Below, piece after piece: positions 53,743 to 64,000 of a stretch of 64,000 nt of DNA. Each line of letters begins with the position of its first letter. The first letter of the stretch is position 1. The stretch is from Hyaloscypha bicolor E (Eukaryota > Ascomycota > Leotiomycetes > Helotiales > Hyaloscyphaceae), in NCBI RefSeq assembly GCF_002865645.1, contig NW_020194515.1:434001-498000 (forward strand). The letters are read 5' to 3'. Under the pieces are notes generated by a model that saw nothing but the letters and a program-made list of their open reading frames with translations, did no database searches and had not been told where the DNA came from. The position numbers and the translations under genes were made by a program.

Positions 53743-56514
53743 TCAAGCTTCCTCGTTTTCGTAAAGCTTCATTAGTGCAGGTTTGAAGGCTTCCAGCTTG
53801 GCAAAGTCTCCTACCTTGACCCGCATGTAATCAAAAGCAACAATAGCGACTTGATCCTTGCCACCATGACTATCCATGACCGGGATCTTTTGATATCGTT
53901 GTGAAAAGTGAGTCAACAGGATGCGTCTGGCATTCATCTTCTTCCCAATTGCCAATGCCTCTGCCGTAGTCGAATGCTTCTTCGCGTACGCATCTGATTG
54001 GAGTTCATCGTCAAATGTAGCCTCGTGGATTAAGAGAGTTGCTCCTTCGCCGATTTTGGCGAATCGCTGTGAGGGTCGACAGTCTCCTGAGTAGGCAACT
54101 TTGAACCCATTGGGGAGAGCGAAAGCAACAGCAAGAGCGCCGTGACAGTGCTCTACGGGGCAAGCTTGAATTGAAGAAAGACCAACTCTTTGCGTTTCCT
54201 CAGGATTGAATTGGTGATCGTAGCCACTGGCAGGATTCAGGATGATGTGCTCAACTCGATCTTGACCATAGTCTTCGACTTCGCAGTACTCCTTGAGCCA
54301 ATTGATCATACCATCATCAGACGCCACAATGAGTTTGTTGTCTTTTGTTGAGCCTTCCTTCATGGTTTCTTTTGCCCATGCTCTGATGACTGATGCTGTA
54401 CCGAGATGGTGATCGGCGTGAAGATGGCTGATCCAGATGACTTTCAAGTCGCGGAGGACCTCAGGTAACGTGTCGCCGAATACTCTCCGGAGCTGACCCA
54501 ACGTGTTCTCTCCGCAATCAAACAAGTAGCTGCCAAAACCCGGCACTCGAAGTAGTGTGGCTGACACGTTCCGGTACTTCGACGGCAATGCGGAACCAGT
54601 ACCAAGTGTAATAACTTCGGCGTCTTTGCTGGGAATATCTTGCTGATTCTCATCGAGCCTGGCTTGGAACTCAGCACTCTTGACTTCTTCACGAGCTGTC
54701 TTCGCTAGTTTAAGTACTTCTTTCGGCATTTCCTTAATAACGGCAGCGGTGTCAAGATGTTGAATAATAGTTTCGTCTTGAATCTCAAGCTTGGGCTCGA
54801 GTTGCAAAGTTAGGCCAGCTCTTGCCTTTGTATAAGGACGTGGGCCTTCAGCGTTTGGTAATGGCACATCATTACTATGCACTGGGATCGGAAAGCGTTC
54901 AGAGTCAAGAAGGTGCAATCGAATAGCCGCGCTGGCAGGAGACTCCAAGGCGAGATAATTGGAGCAGCAGTCCTTGGAAGACACGATGTGTTGCATCTCG
55001 CTGTGCTCCTTCATGAACTTTTGCAACCTCGGGTCTTCGACTATGCCAGGTCCAAGAATCCAAATAACAGCTCCGACGCCAGGCATGATCTCCTTCGAGG
55101 ACCATTCTTCACGAGCAAGCAACGGTCCAATGTATGACTCGTCTGGTAATTCAATGATTGCAAATCCACCACCTTCCTTGCCCGGAGCCAGAACTTGATC
55201 AGAGGTTACAATCTTGCCATCCGGAGTCGTGACACTTTTTCCTTCCGTCAATGCCCTGAAATCTTTGCCAGGTACAACTCCTAGCTCTTTAGCCACCTTG
55301 GGATTGAACTTTCCTCGTTGTGGGTAGTTCTTCATTATATAGCATACTGAACTTGTGGATGGCGTGGTGGGAGGTAGCGTCTCGATCATTGCTCCGGGCC
55401 ATGGATTCCGGACAAGTACATCGATGTCTGGGACAGAAGGGTCTTCGTCCACTGTCGGGCCATGATATCTTTGGATCGTGCCATTCTCATCTCTGAAAAA
55501 TATTGCAGCGGGTCTCTTCACCTCAGAAAGCTTCCTCTTGATGAGAGCATCCAACCGCCAGTCTGAATCGAACATATTAGAGACAACCGCTTTCCGCATC
55601 TGGTCGTGTCGATCTTCTTGCTGTTCCAGAGTCTCCTGTTTGCCATCTGCAGACTCTAGCAGAGTTGACTCCGCAAATTCATCATGACTTCTCTTCCTCG
55701 CGCTTCGACCTTCGGGGGTAATGACCATAGACCATACCTTAATCCTATCATCCTTCCATGTTGGCTCCCCATCTTTCCTTTTCAGATCCGCCTTCTCTGT
55801 GAGCTCATTTGTAAGGAGTGGCATGCCCTTCCTGAATATAAAGCGCCTCGCTGTCGCCAGCAAATGAGTCAAGTTCTTCCCACCATGTACATTCAACCAG
55901 CTCCTCTCCACCGGCACATTATTCTCGCTCCCTTTCTTCCTATTCTCCCTCTTCCCCTCATTGGAAGTGGTAGTTGAGTCGGCAAGAGTGAGAATCATCC
56001 CCAGAAGCCCGCCCGCAGTCTCCCATCCCACCGTGCCAGTCAAAAAAATATCCCCGACCCTCGTCAACCCAAGCTTCCTCTGTACCGATGCACGTTGTGT
56101 CCCCTCCGCCACATTGCCAATCAAGTACCTCTTGCTGTCGAAGTGAAGGAGGAGTGTAGTGCCAGGTGTATCCGCCGTAGGAGTGCTCAGAATCTGGACC
56201 CAGCACTTCATTTTACTGTATCCCGCGAAGAGATGGTGCTCAGGCGGCAGCTTGGTGTTATCCTCCCCGCCGACGCTCCTGTTCCTTTGATCGTGAAAGG
56301 CAATGAAATAATCAGTATCGAGGGTTTGTCCCTGGAGAGGCGGACCGGGGAAGATTCGGCGCAGAGGTATATATCGAGGTTTCTTTGATCTGTTATGGGG
56401 TGCTCGAAAGGTTGGCGGGAGTTGTGACCTTGGATAAATGCGACTGACGGGAGATTTTATTGTTTGGTAGTTGCTCAGTCGCAGGATCCTTGCAGCTGGG
56501 AGAGTTCCTGTCAT
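53743..56514 (-). CDS. TRZ1: tRNase Z, long form (ribonuclease Z / ELAC2 type)
   Basis: A single exon of 923 residues. The C-terminal half has the metallo-beta-lactamase core: VITLGTGSALPSKYRNVSAT, the zinc motif HLHADHHLG at residues 697-705, AYSGDCRPSQRF, LIHEATFDDEL and LLTHFSQRYQK. The N-terminal half is the degenerate lobe typical of long tRNase Z (MKCWVQILSTPT ... GNVAEGTQRASVQRKLGLTR). It removes 3' trailers of precursor tRNAs. The first 100 residues are Arg-rich and low in acid (RILRLSNYQTIKSPVSRIYP), a likely mitochondrial presequence, while Met102 starts the conserved part; two start sites could give mitochondrial and nuclear forms. Confidence 0.95.
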   Translation of the reverse strand: MTGTLPAARILRLSNYQTIKSPVSRIYPRSQLPPTFRAPHNRSKKPRYIPLRRIFPGPPLQGQTLDTDYFIAFHDQRNRSVGGEDNTKLPPEHHLFAGYSKMKCWVQILSTPTADTPGTTLLLHFDSKRYLIGNVAEGTQRASVQRKLGLTRVGDIFLTGTVGWETAGGLLGMILTLADSTTTSNEGKRENRKKGSENNVPVERSWLNVHGGKNLTHLLATARRFIFRKGMPLLTNELTEKADLKRKDGEPTWKDDRIKVWSMVITPEGRSARKRSHDEFAESTLLESADGKQETLEQQEDRHDQMRKAVVSNMFDSDWRLDALIKRKLSEVKRPAAIFFRDENGTIQRYHGPTVDEDPSVPDIDVLVRNPWPGAMIETLPPTTPSTSSVCYIMKNYPQRGKFNPKVAKELGVVPGKDFRALTEGKSVTTPDGKIVTSDQVLAPGKEGGGFAIIELPDESYIGPLLAREEWSSKEIMPGVGAVIWILGPGIVEDPRLQKFMKEHSEMQHIVSSKDCCSNYLALESPASAAIRLHLLDSERFPIPVHSNDVPLPNAEGPRPYTKARAGLTLQLEPKLEIQDETIIQHLDTAAVIKEMPKEVLKLAKTAREEVKSAEFQARLDENQQDIPSKDAEVITLGTGSALPSKYRNVSATLLRVPGFGSYLFDCGENTLGQLRRVFGDTLPEVLRDLKVIWISHLHADHHLGTASVIRAWAKETMKEGSTKDNKLIVASDDGMINWLKEYCEVEDYGQDRVEHIILNPASGYDHQFNPEETQRVGLSSIQACPVEHCHGALAVAFALPNGFKVAYSGDCRPSQRFAKIGEGATLLIHEATFDDELQSDAYAKKHSTTAEALAIGKKMNARRILLTHFSQRYQKIPVMDSHGGKDQVAIVAFDYMRVKVGDFAKLEAFKPALMKLYENEEA

Positions 56515-56969
56515 GGAGTGAATTTAAGAGGCATTGCTCATTTAGAAGTATTCGAGAGCAGTCTGAAGGAAAGTTAACGGTGGCTGAGTCATCACGCTTA
56601 TCGAAATCTGATATCAAAGATGCAATTCAGGAACACGAGGTTTTGAAGCGTTTGAATTCAGTTGGAGTTCTCTTAAAGCCTCGCTGCTTCCAGTATATCA
56701 TAGACTCATCGTGATAAGCTCTTCGCAGTAAACTTTTCGCAGTGAGGCTCATGCATGGTTTGAAAATCCCGAATCTCTATTGTTGGTATCCACAACGTCT
56801 GTCTAGAAGCGATTCTAGTGAAGTCATGACCAACAACCTTAATAAACACATTATTCACGCCTAGCATTGAGCCAACATTCGGTGATCCAAGTGTTAACTT
56901 AAGAATGCTGTTTCAATGCCGTTGCTCCCCCAAATCCCAAACGCCGTCATTTCCATATATCATTTTCAT
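56515..56969. other. Intergenic region between kinase 3' end and tRNase Z start
   Basis: Promoter side of tRNase Z and 3' side of the LAMMER kinase. An 85-codon ORF (56460-56714) overlaps the tRNase Z start on the other strand and is not credible. No signal is recognised. Confidence 0.4.
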
Positions 56970-59293
56970 TCAATGACGGTACCTTGCGGGTGGTGCAGCA
57001 AGTGGAGGAGCATGTGTTGCTTCCTCAGCTTGCAACTGTCTCTGTATTCGAATTTTGGTGGCTTCAGTTCCGTCATCTGGTGTTGCCGCCTCCTTGAACC
57101 AAGGATGCTGAAGCGCTTGTTTGGCGGTAATTCTTTCAGCAGGATCATAGACGAAAATCTTCTGCAGAAGGTCGAGGAAGTTTCTGCAGAATTTGTTGTT
57201 GTCTGGGATGATTTCCTGTTGCTTGTTAGTTTCTGCAGTCAGTACTGGGAATTTCTTGGCTTACATCCAACCGCTTCATGGCCTTGACAAACCGTCTCGA
57301 AGCTCTGGTGGTATCTGGTTGAGGGTAGTCAAGTTTTAATCGCTTGAAGAATCTGGAAAATGTTAGCATATGGAAGTAGAATCTCTTCTGGGAACCTACT
57401 TTGCGGCAGGATTTCCACCGTTTCTCTTTGCCATGGTGTTGACTTGCTGAATGAGATGACTGTCCAGTCTAGTACCGCAAACACTCTCCATCATCGCCAG
57501 GTGCTCTAGATTGTCGTGCGTTTGGAACAGTGCATCTCCTGTGAAGAACTCGACGAGAATGCATCCAATACTCCAGATATCACACGGGAAGGACCACCCT
57601 AGACCAAGAATAATCTCTGGGGCTCGGTAATGGCGAGTAGATACGACGGAAGAGTGGTACTCGTCCTGGAAGGTAGCAGAACCGAAGTCGATTAGTCGGA
57701 TCTCAGTATCGAGGAGGACTTTACGTTGAGCGGCTTGTCGATTGACTGTGGTAGATGATGAAGGGATTCTGCGACTATATGTGAATGCTTGGTATGCACT
57801 ATCACACAGAAGGATATTCTCTGGCTTGAGATCGGTATGAATCAGGTTGAGATCGTGTAAGACTATGGTCTGTCAGCTCTGGCATATCCCGTGGGTCAAG
57901 GAAGATACTTACAAGCCACACTAGTGAAGAGCTGTCTCGCAAAGCTCTGAATTTGACTATTTGGAAACGGGACAAAGGCATTGCCCTTCAGGAAATCAAA
58001 AACACTCTGTCCGAGTAGATCCATGACAATGCAGATATGTCCGCGGTAGTCGAAACAGTCCCGAAGGTGTATACATCGGTTTCTGTTTTCGTGGTCATTG
58101 GCCTTGAGAGTTGACAAGACTCGAAGTTCTATCCGTGAAGCATCGCGGTACTTCTGGACTGATCTGATGATTTTAATCGCAACATGCTTATTCCGCTTCT
58201 TATCTCGGGCTTGAACGACCTTGCCGAATGTGCCTTGGCCGAGGAGCTTGGTCACTTGGTCTAATGATGGTCAGTATCAGTTTCGGCAAACTGGAGCAAG
58301 CGGCACTCACATCGGTCTGTCAGGTCAGTGTCTGGTACGACAATGTAGTGTCCATCATCGTCGTCGACCTTGCTGTTCTTGGTGTATGAATTCTGGTTCT
58401 TTGTTAGTGTAGATTCTTTAGTGGAACACTGGAGTACTCACGTCAGGCACTTGCTTCACCTGGACATCCGGAGCCTTGATAGGGGGTCTCGGCGGGGGCT
58501 TGTAGTTTGTGAACGCATCCCCGTTAGTCTCTATTTCTTTCTGCTTCGCCTCGTTGGCAAGCTGGAGTCGAGTTTGTGTTCGCTTTCTTTTCTGACCTGG
58601 CTGGACGTCGGCAGCCTCGTATCCATTCTGCCCATTCGAAGAGTGGGAGCCTAGGGATGTGGCTGCAGTTGTGTGGATAGCAGATGTAGTTCGGTCGGTT
58701 GAGATGGTGGACCCGGACGAGTCTTTGTATTCGGGACTCTGATTGAGAGAGTGGGAGGGCTCGAGATGATATACAGGATCATAGGCTGAGCCGACGTCAT
58801 CTCGTCTTCTCTTCTTTGCAGCATGTCGACTTCCTCCCCCAGCTACTGAACGTGTTGCTTGAGTGTTTGATAGTACAGATGCTGATGGCTCAGGGGTGGG
58901 AGAGTCATCGATGACGATGACCTCCTTGGGCAGGCCATTTTTGTAGAATTTGTGCCAATCGGGCTCCCGGGGTTCTCTGGAGCGTTGCCGTTTCTTCGGA
59001 TTCGGCTTTGGTACTGAGGTCGACGAAGAGATAGGCATAGCTGCGGGTTTTGTTTCGTGTCTTGAAGATGAGTGTGCCGTGTTTTGACTTGCTCGTGAGG
59101 GGTCGGCCACACCGACGCTGTTCGAAGAAGTGCCGTTACTCGAAGGAGTCGGGAAGTTGTATGACGCTCCCAACCGGCTGCCGCCGTTCAAGAGTGTATT
59201 GTTCGCTCGATAGCCGCCGTTCGATTGATAGTTCTGGTGATGAGAATACCCGTAGTTCGGGTGGTGTGGGGGCAGGGTTGACGGCGTCGACAT
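56970..59293 (-). CDS. LAMMER (CLK-type) dual-specificity protein kinase
   Basis: Six exons (58442-59293, 58311-58392, 57913-58260, 57400-57862, 57265-57352, 56970-57215) join to 692 residues. A Ser/Pro/Asn-rich N-terminal arm of about 300 residues holds basic patches ([23 protein letters not shown]), probably nuclear signals. The kinase starts [20 protein letters not shown], with VAIKII, the catalytic loop [19 protein letters not shown] and the family signature [11 protein letters not shown] (usual form EHLAMMERILG). CLK kinases phosphorylate SR splicing factors and, in fungi, affect growth and development; yeast Kns1 and S. pombe Lkh1 are relatives. The C-terminus is [14 protein letters not shown] plus a short tail. 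Confidence 0.93.
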
Positions 59294-60913
59294 CGAGAAA
59301 TGTAGTCGTTTCGAACCCGGGGAAGGGCTCAGACGACAAGACTGAGATCGTTATCCTGAACTCGCCGGCAGGGCTATGATATGGCGGAGGCGTCTACAGC
59401 ATTGACTTTGCAGCCCTGGAGAATGGATTGAGGCTTCGATACGGTTGAATTGCGCCGTTGCTGTGGGATCTGGTGGTCGGGATCTGGTGAATGGCGTCCG
59501 GGCTGCGCGTCGGAAAAGATGCTGAGCTGCGTAACCAAGGTCTAGGATCGGACCATCTTGGATCTGCTTGTGCCAGTAATCGTTGTATGTCACAATCAGA
59601 TGAGTAAAGGCCGGTCGCTGTCGAGAAGAGCAGTGGGTTGAAGTGGAAGTCCAACGTCGAGTTTTCGAGCAGGTCAAGTTGGGCGGCGGGCTTTGGACTC
59701 AAGCGAGGCACTGTTCAGGCAAGCGCGCCGCGGTGGCCACAGAAGCAACTTCACGTTCTTGGGGGGAGGGGAAGGGAGCATTCAACCATTCAGTTATCTT
59801 TTCCCGCAATCGCTTCTTCACCTCACTCTTTTGAGGTCCTTCTCATCCTTGAGAGGCATGGCTATCTGTTGTTGTGATCGCATAGAGCGTCTACGAGTAC
59901 TGCACGTATTCTTCTGGCCGCGCAGTCCAGCGCTCAATGCCCGGACAACCACCACCCATCCTGTTCCCCTCACTCGACCAATGCGCTGATAATCAGAAAC
60001 ATACTGTACAGACTGACTTAAAAACCGCGACACTAGAGTGCGAGATCTTCCACATCGGCGCGACTAGATTTCCCTGGTCGTAAGCTCAGCAGCCAAGCAC
60101 CGAAGCCGTTCCTCCGCCTTGCAGCCCTCCTCCTCCTATTGATTCGATTCGATTCAAATTTTGCCGGACTTTATTTTTGACAGCAGGAATGGCTCGAAGG
60201 CGAAGGCGCCAAGAAATCGAGCGGATCGCGTCAAATGGTATGTATCTCTTGCACGCTTCACGTTTGAACAGAAAGTCAAACTTGTCCCGTCCCCTCATCC
60301 GATTATTGCCTCAATGTTCCGACTTTCACCAGTCGAGATTTCGTGATAAGCCTAGCTTGTACGCGTTCGACGTGACCCCTCTCCCCTCCTCGAATGGGAA
60401 CATCGGGTTTCTGAGGTGGCAATTTCATAAACGAACTTCGCAGGATCGCCATTACGCCTCCTGGAAGTTCATAACGAAGTCCTCGGTCCTCCACGGCTCA
60501 GAAACAAATGATGCTACAAGTAAACCGAGTGTCTCTATGAAAAGCTTAACATAGAAGCGCGTGAAGTGTGATCGCCTTCATCGTCGCATCATTTCATGCA
60601 GAGGTCTCATTCGCTGGACATGGTGGGCATGGAATGTGGCAAGGCACGTGATTTCAGGGGTCCAGATATCTTGGACCGGGGTTTTTCGATGTTGCTTCGT
60701 GACCAGTTTCTATTTAGGAATTCTATTTGTCTGCTGTGAACCTACAGCGAGCCCCCCAGTCATCAAAACGCCATGCTCGAAAATGCAGTTTGGAAGTGAA
60801 AATGCCTAAATTACCGCCGTTTATTCGCTGCCGGTTGAATGTATTTCTTGAAATCCGGGGAACTGGTCTTCGAAGTCGTTGTTCGGGAGATGTGTTCAAA
60901 GTCGTGCACAGCC
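59294..60913. other. Long upstream region of the LAMMER kinase; possible uORFs
   Basis: 1.6 kb between the kinase start and the sideroflexin 3' end. Overlapping minus-strand ORFs just upstream of the kinase (59351-59677, 59394-59711) have low-complexity Arg/Ser content and may be upstream ORFs in a long leader. A plus-strand ORF from an ATG at 60189 starts MARRRRRQEIERIASNG before a strong donor (GTATGT) and might be the first exon of a small gene, unproven. CACGTG is at 60645-60650. Confidence 0.4.
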
Positions 60914-62115
60914 TCATATGCCTCTATTGAACACAACCTTTCCGTTCTCACCACCCATGTCCCAGAACTCCTTCTCCAAACTCGCAGCATCAACACTCTG
61001 TCTTTGAGGAAATGCTGCCAGTGCCAAAGGCAAAGCAAACAGACTTGTGGTCAGAATCAGGCCCAAATTAACAGGTAAAGTGAGTCTTGGATTTTTCTTC
61101 AGCCAGTCTTGCTTTTGTAGTCGTACCAGAATTAGGGGGGGGATGACCATGATGGGAGAACTGTTCAAGACTCGGCTGAGGGCAGTCTCCGAGACAGCAA
61201 GAGTAGCTGCCTTCTTACTCTTTCCCAGAGATTGCACTGAAGATTCGGACTTGCCTTCCTCTGCAAGCTTGGCCTTGTCAGACTCAGAAAGGACTGGGTA
61301 GACGTCGATTCCTTGTCTGATCTCCTCTCCCCTCATCAAGAAAACATTCAACGCACCAGCACTTGCAACAGCTGCAAATGGTACCAATCTTGAGAGTATT
61401 ATCTTCGTGGCGGGAGCAACTTTCTTTAATCGCGGAACGAGGGCATTGAGTCCCAAAGCTACAGAACAAGAAGCTCCAACAGCTAGAAAGTATGATTGTG
61501 TGATCTTCGAGACGGATAATGGGGTAGATTTGTTGGCATTCGCATTGTTGATTGCAACGTTAAGGGATTGATTGGTAATTTGCCATAGGAGTGTGCCAGT
61601 AGTCTGCAATAAAATCAGTACTGAGTTCCTAGAAGGCAAAATAAGCAACTCACCCCGAGTCCTGGTGTGAGCATGCCAGCCGTAACAATCAAATTCGATA
61701 GGACAAAGCATGACATCCGGAAAGGGAGGAAGACTGGTTCGCCGGTATCTGAACAATCAGCACCTTCTGCTACCCGCGGCCAGCAGCACCTACCTGGATG
61801 TAAAGTAGAATCGACAATCTTCTTCGCATTCCATAGCTCCGCATTCATCTCCCCAATCTTCCCCTGCTTGTATCCGGCGACCAGACCCTTCGCATGCTCC
61901 AAACCAGCTTTATTAACGAGCAGTGTTCTGGGAACTCTTAGCACTCGTCCTTGAAGCAGCTTGCTCAAATAAACAGAACCACCTTTTAAGGGAACAAAAT
62001 ATCCTCCTCACCTGGGATCTGAAATGTTGGCGGAGTGCATCACACGTCCCCAGTATGTGCTGAGATCATACTGAGAAGCTGGGAGCTCTCGATTGCCTGG
62101 TATTGAGGCGGACAT
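60914..62115 (-). CDS. FSF1: Sideroflexin (mitochondrial amino-acid carrier, FSF1-like)
   Basis: Four exons (62012-62115, 61794-61927, 61654-61748, 60914-61603) give 340 residues. The start MSASIPGNRELPASQYDLST with TYWGRVMHSANISDPRTLLV, the diagnostic HPDTGEPV motif (residues about 78-85) and the long hydrophobic C-terminal half (TQSYFLAVGASCSVALGLNA, NSSPIMVIPPLILVRLQKQD) define sideroflexins, inner-membrane transporters; mammalian SFXN1 carries serine into mitochondria. Four or five membrane segments are visible. Intron 1 uses the acceptor TTCCCAG at 61928, which directly yields PRTLLVNKAGLEHAK; the earlier GCAAG acceptor gives extra residues and is rejected. Confidence 0.93.
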
Positions 62116-62931
62116 CTCGACTTCGCAGTCAATCGAGGGGCTGCGAAGCCGTTCGAGGGGTTACGAGAAGCAATTGAGTTTCCTTGATCAAGTGGAAGGT
62201 GAAATGGTCTTCACTAGCAGAAGAACAGTGCTGTACCTGTTCGTATGACTGCAGAGAGCGGTGAGAGGTGGAAGAGTTGAAGCTCAGTCCCACAACCAAA
62301 ATTAAAGCCGGGATTCTTGTTGTAGGTCCGATTTCGCGTGGCTTGCTGCGAGATAAGAAAGTCTATTGTGGCTGAAGCCACACCTGCAGCGAACTCCAGC
62401 ACCGCAATTGATGCATCTGTAGATTCTCATTGATTTATGAATAATCCTTATAGTTCAAGAGTTTCTCCACATGCGAATTTATGGTTACAAAGCGATTGCT
62501 TTGCGGGTTTGCAACACTTTTTTTTGGTCGCCTGTCTCAAGGACGTTGGGGACTTTGTTCCTCGAATTTCTTGCAACGGACTGTCTCTGTAGCGTATCAA
62601 ACATCACAGATACCTTGAGACAATCATTACAAAAAGCCGTGCAGCGAGGATGGGACAACATTTGCCTTTTTCAAGAGCCAAAGCCAAAATTTAAATGCAA
62701 CGGAATAGCAATACTGAGAAAGTACGTGTGACTTGGAATATAAAATTTGAAACTACTTTTTCCATCCAGCGCCCACCTCGCCCACCTCGCCCCCCTCGCC
62801 CCTCTCTTGTTCCCCTCTCGTTCATCTTTCGTCTAAAATTAAGAAGCCGTCTCGGCTAAATAACCTACACGTTTAAAAGGGTTTGAAACGCAAAAAAATT
62901 TCATTTGAAGTAATACTTCATAGAGATTATC
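62116..62931. other. Gene-free region next to sideroflexin
   Basis: Contains the sideroflexin promoter, an 86-codon ORF (62471-62731) without recognisable content, and the 9-bp tandem repeat listed below. Becomes AT-rich near its right end. Confidence 0.4.
62771..62806. repeat. 9-bp tandem repeat (GCCCACCTC), four units
   Basis: Units read GCCCACCTC, GCCCACCTC, GCCCCCCTC and GCCCCTCTC: two exact and two diverged copies. It is a C-rich minisatellite next to the tRNA relic. Confidence 0.75.
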
Positions 62932-62995
62932 CGACCCAGGGAAGATTCGAACTCCCAATCTCTAGAGCCGAAATCTAGCGCCTTAACCATTAGGC
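62932..62995 (-). pseudogene. tRNA-Arg(UCG) relic lacking its 5' acceptor strand
   Basis: Read on the minus strand: D stem GCCT/AGGC with loop AATGGTTA, anticodon stem CTAGA/TCTAG around loop TTTCGGC (anticodon TCG, Arg), T stem GGGAG/CTTCC with loop TTCGAAT, and a 3' acceptor strand CTGGGTC plus G. All inner arms are intact, but the seven bases expected 5' (GACCCAG to pair) are replaced by unrelated AT-rich sequence (…TTATGTA AA before GCCT). The molecule could not form an acceptor stem, so I call it a truncated gene. Breakpoint near 62995. Confidence 0.8.
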
Positions 62996-64000
62996 TTTAC
63001 ATAACGTTAGACAAAGCAATTATATGGGGTGTGGACGGCAACGTACCCACTACTTGATTGTTAGTGATGATAAATCTCATGTTCGGGGAGGACGACTTGC
63101 CTGGGCCTCGAATAAGATTTGGCAAAAAAATCGCTTATTTAAATTTATAAAGTTGAACACAAATCCTGGATTAGCTTTCGCTTAAGCAACGGTTCCTTTT
63201 CCCCACAAAGTGTGGAAAATCGATATTTCCCCCCATTATTGGTCAGTCATTGCAACACCGGCGAGTCCTCTTTATCGATCGCAACCGTCCACTTATCCAG
63301 CACCACCCAATGTAGGTCCGGAAGAAAATCCGCTTTGCTGTTACTCCTGCATTATTAGCTAATTTAAATTTACTTTACAGACTGGGTTCGGTTCGGATGT
63401 ACCACCGGCGAAATATCAGTGAGACACTTGCTTGGCCCGACTGTGAGTGAGGCGGCTATCACGAGTCAAACCTAACTGGAGTGACTAGCCGAGCTTCTTG
63501 CGGGCATTCTGGTGGGGTCCAGAGGAAAAGGGAGGGGGTCGCCGTATTTTCAATCTATATTAGCACTATTCATACGAATCATTAGGTTTAAGAAGAGTCC
63601 GCCTGATCTATTTAATATAGTTCTATGAGTGGCTCTTAAAAGGAACAATGCATATTATTAGGATCTAATGAGAAAGTTTAGATTATTAGAAAAGGAGGGA
63701 GTATGATTAAAGTAAAAATCGCGACTCGGTTCCGGGCCACCACGACCACAGTCGATATACTAAACCGGACGATGTTAAAGGGAAAAGCTTAGTAATAGGT
63801 TACTTTGGGCTGAACGTTCTCGAAGCCGGTGTATACTTATCCAAAAAAAAAAAAAGGAAGACCGAAGAACGGAAAGGGTTCGAACGGGATACGTTAAACT
63901 CTCCTTGATGGGGGGGTTCTACAATCACACCCCACTGTGGTGGGCGCTCTCATCCCCACTAAAACCCGACGTCACCAAACAGCCATTTTCAACCAGAGAT
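62996..64000. other. Repeat-like, gene-free DNA at the right edge
   Basis: No ORF of note in 1 kb. Composition changes abruptly between AT-rich blocks (TTAAATTTATAAAG near 63140; TATTTAATATAG near 63610) and GC-rich ones (GGGAGGGGGTCGCC near 63530). A run of 13 A lies near 63842, followed by GGGTTCGAAC, whose complement GTTCGAACC fits the Pol III B-box core. This looks like decayed transposon or SINE-like DNA, but I could not define ends, terminal repeats or a target-site duplication. Confidence 0.4.

Noticed and set aside
60189..60554. Basic ORF MARRRRRQEIERIASNG… as a gene
   Set aside because: The reading becomes random after a strong GTATGT donor; a possible 38-residue spliced product could not be supported.
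62471..62731. 86-codon ATG ORF
   Set aside because: No recognisable content; adjacent to repeat DNA.
1..64000. CRISPR array, prophage, bacterial operon or secondary-metabolite cluster
   Set aside because: No spaced direct repeats, PKS/NRPS/terpene core genes or phage genes are present; the window is eukaryotic with spliced genes throughout.

Overview
The window is nuclear DNA from a filamentous ascomycete (Pezizomycotina). Genes are close together on both strands and carry many introns of about 45-120 bp with short GT..AG ends and CTRAC/CTAAT-like branch points. Families typical of this group are present: a 2EXR-domain protein, a Clr5-domain protein, a cytosolic LysM protein and a fungal DUF2235 hydrolase. 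A helotialean (Leotiomycetes) host is my guess from the family mix only; nothing here fixes the species. I rebuilt exon structures by hand from splice sites and frame continuity. Most rebuilt genes close exactly in frame.

Layout. 1-13.9 kb: the 5' part of a mitochondrial protein gene running off the left edge, a histidine acid phosphatase, a phosphoglycerate-mutase-like protein, MSS51, RSE1/SF3b3, a zinc-finger/LysM protein and a 2EXR protein. 14-19.2 kb is an eroded stretch: a small hypothetical gene, a Clr5-TPR pseudogene with nonsense codons, a broken membrane-protein ORF and an ankyrin-like scrap. 19.2-40.6 kb is a housekeeping block: EFM4-type methyltransferase, PP2A scaffold subunit, cytosolic Phe-tRNA synthetase beta, myotubularin-type phosphatase, ribosomal protein S3, NIPA transporter, a large acidic protein, COPI delta and APC4. 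41-47.5 kb is a second eroded stretch: an amino-acid permease pseudogene, an APH-family kinase and long gene-free DNA. 47.5-62.1 kb: a DUF2235 hydrolase, a charged ORF, a conserved hypothetical, tRNase Z, a LAMMER kinase and a sideroflexin. 62.1-64 kb has no gene: a 9-bp tandem repeat, a tRNA-Arg relic lacking its 5' acceptor strand, and repeat-like DNA.

How the genes relate. There is no biosynthetic cluster or obvious operon-like system. Several genes share a theme by function only: mitochondria (left-edge protein, MSS51, sideroflexin, probably tRNase Z), RNA (RSE1, tRNase Z, LAMMER kinase), translation (FRS1, RPS3, EFM4) and membrane traffic or lipid signalling (RET2, YMR1-like). The most unusual signals are structural: two clean GC-AG introns and one doubtful one, an ATG-only coding exon, a frame-neutral stop-free intron, a perfect GATA/E-box palindrome in a divergent promoter, and two well-marked pseudogenes. 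I did not find a convincing new multi-gene system.
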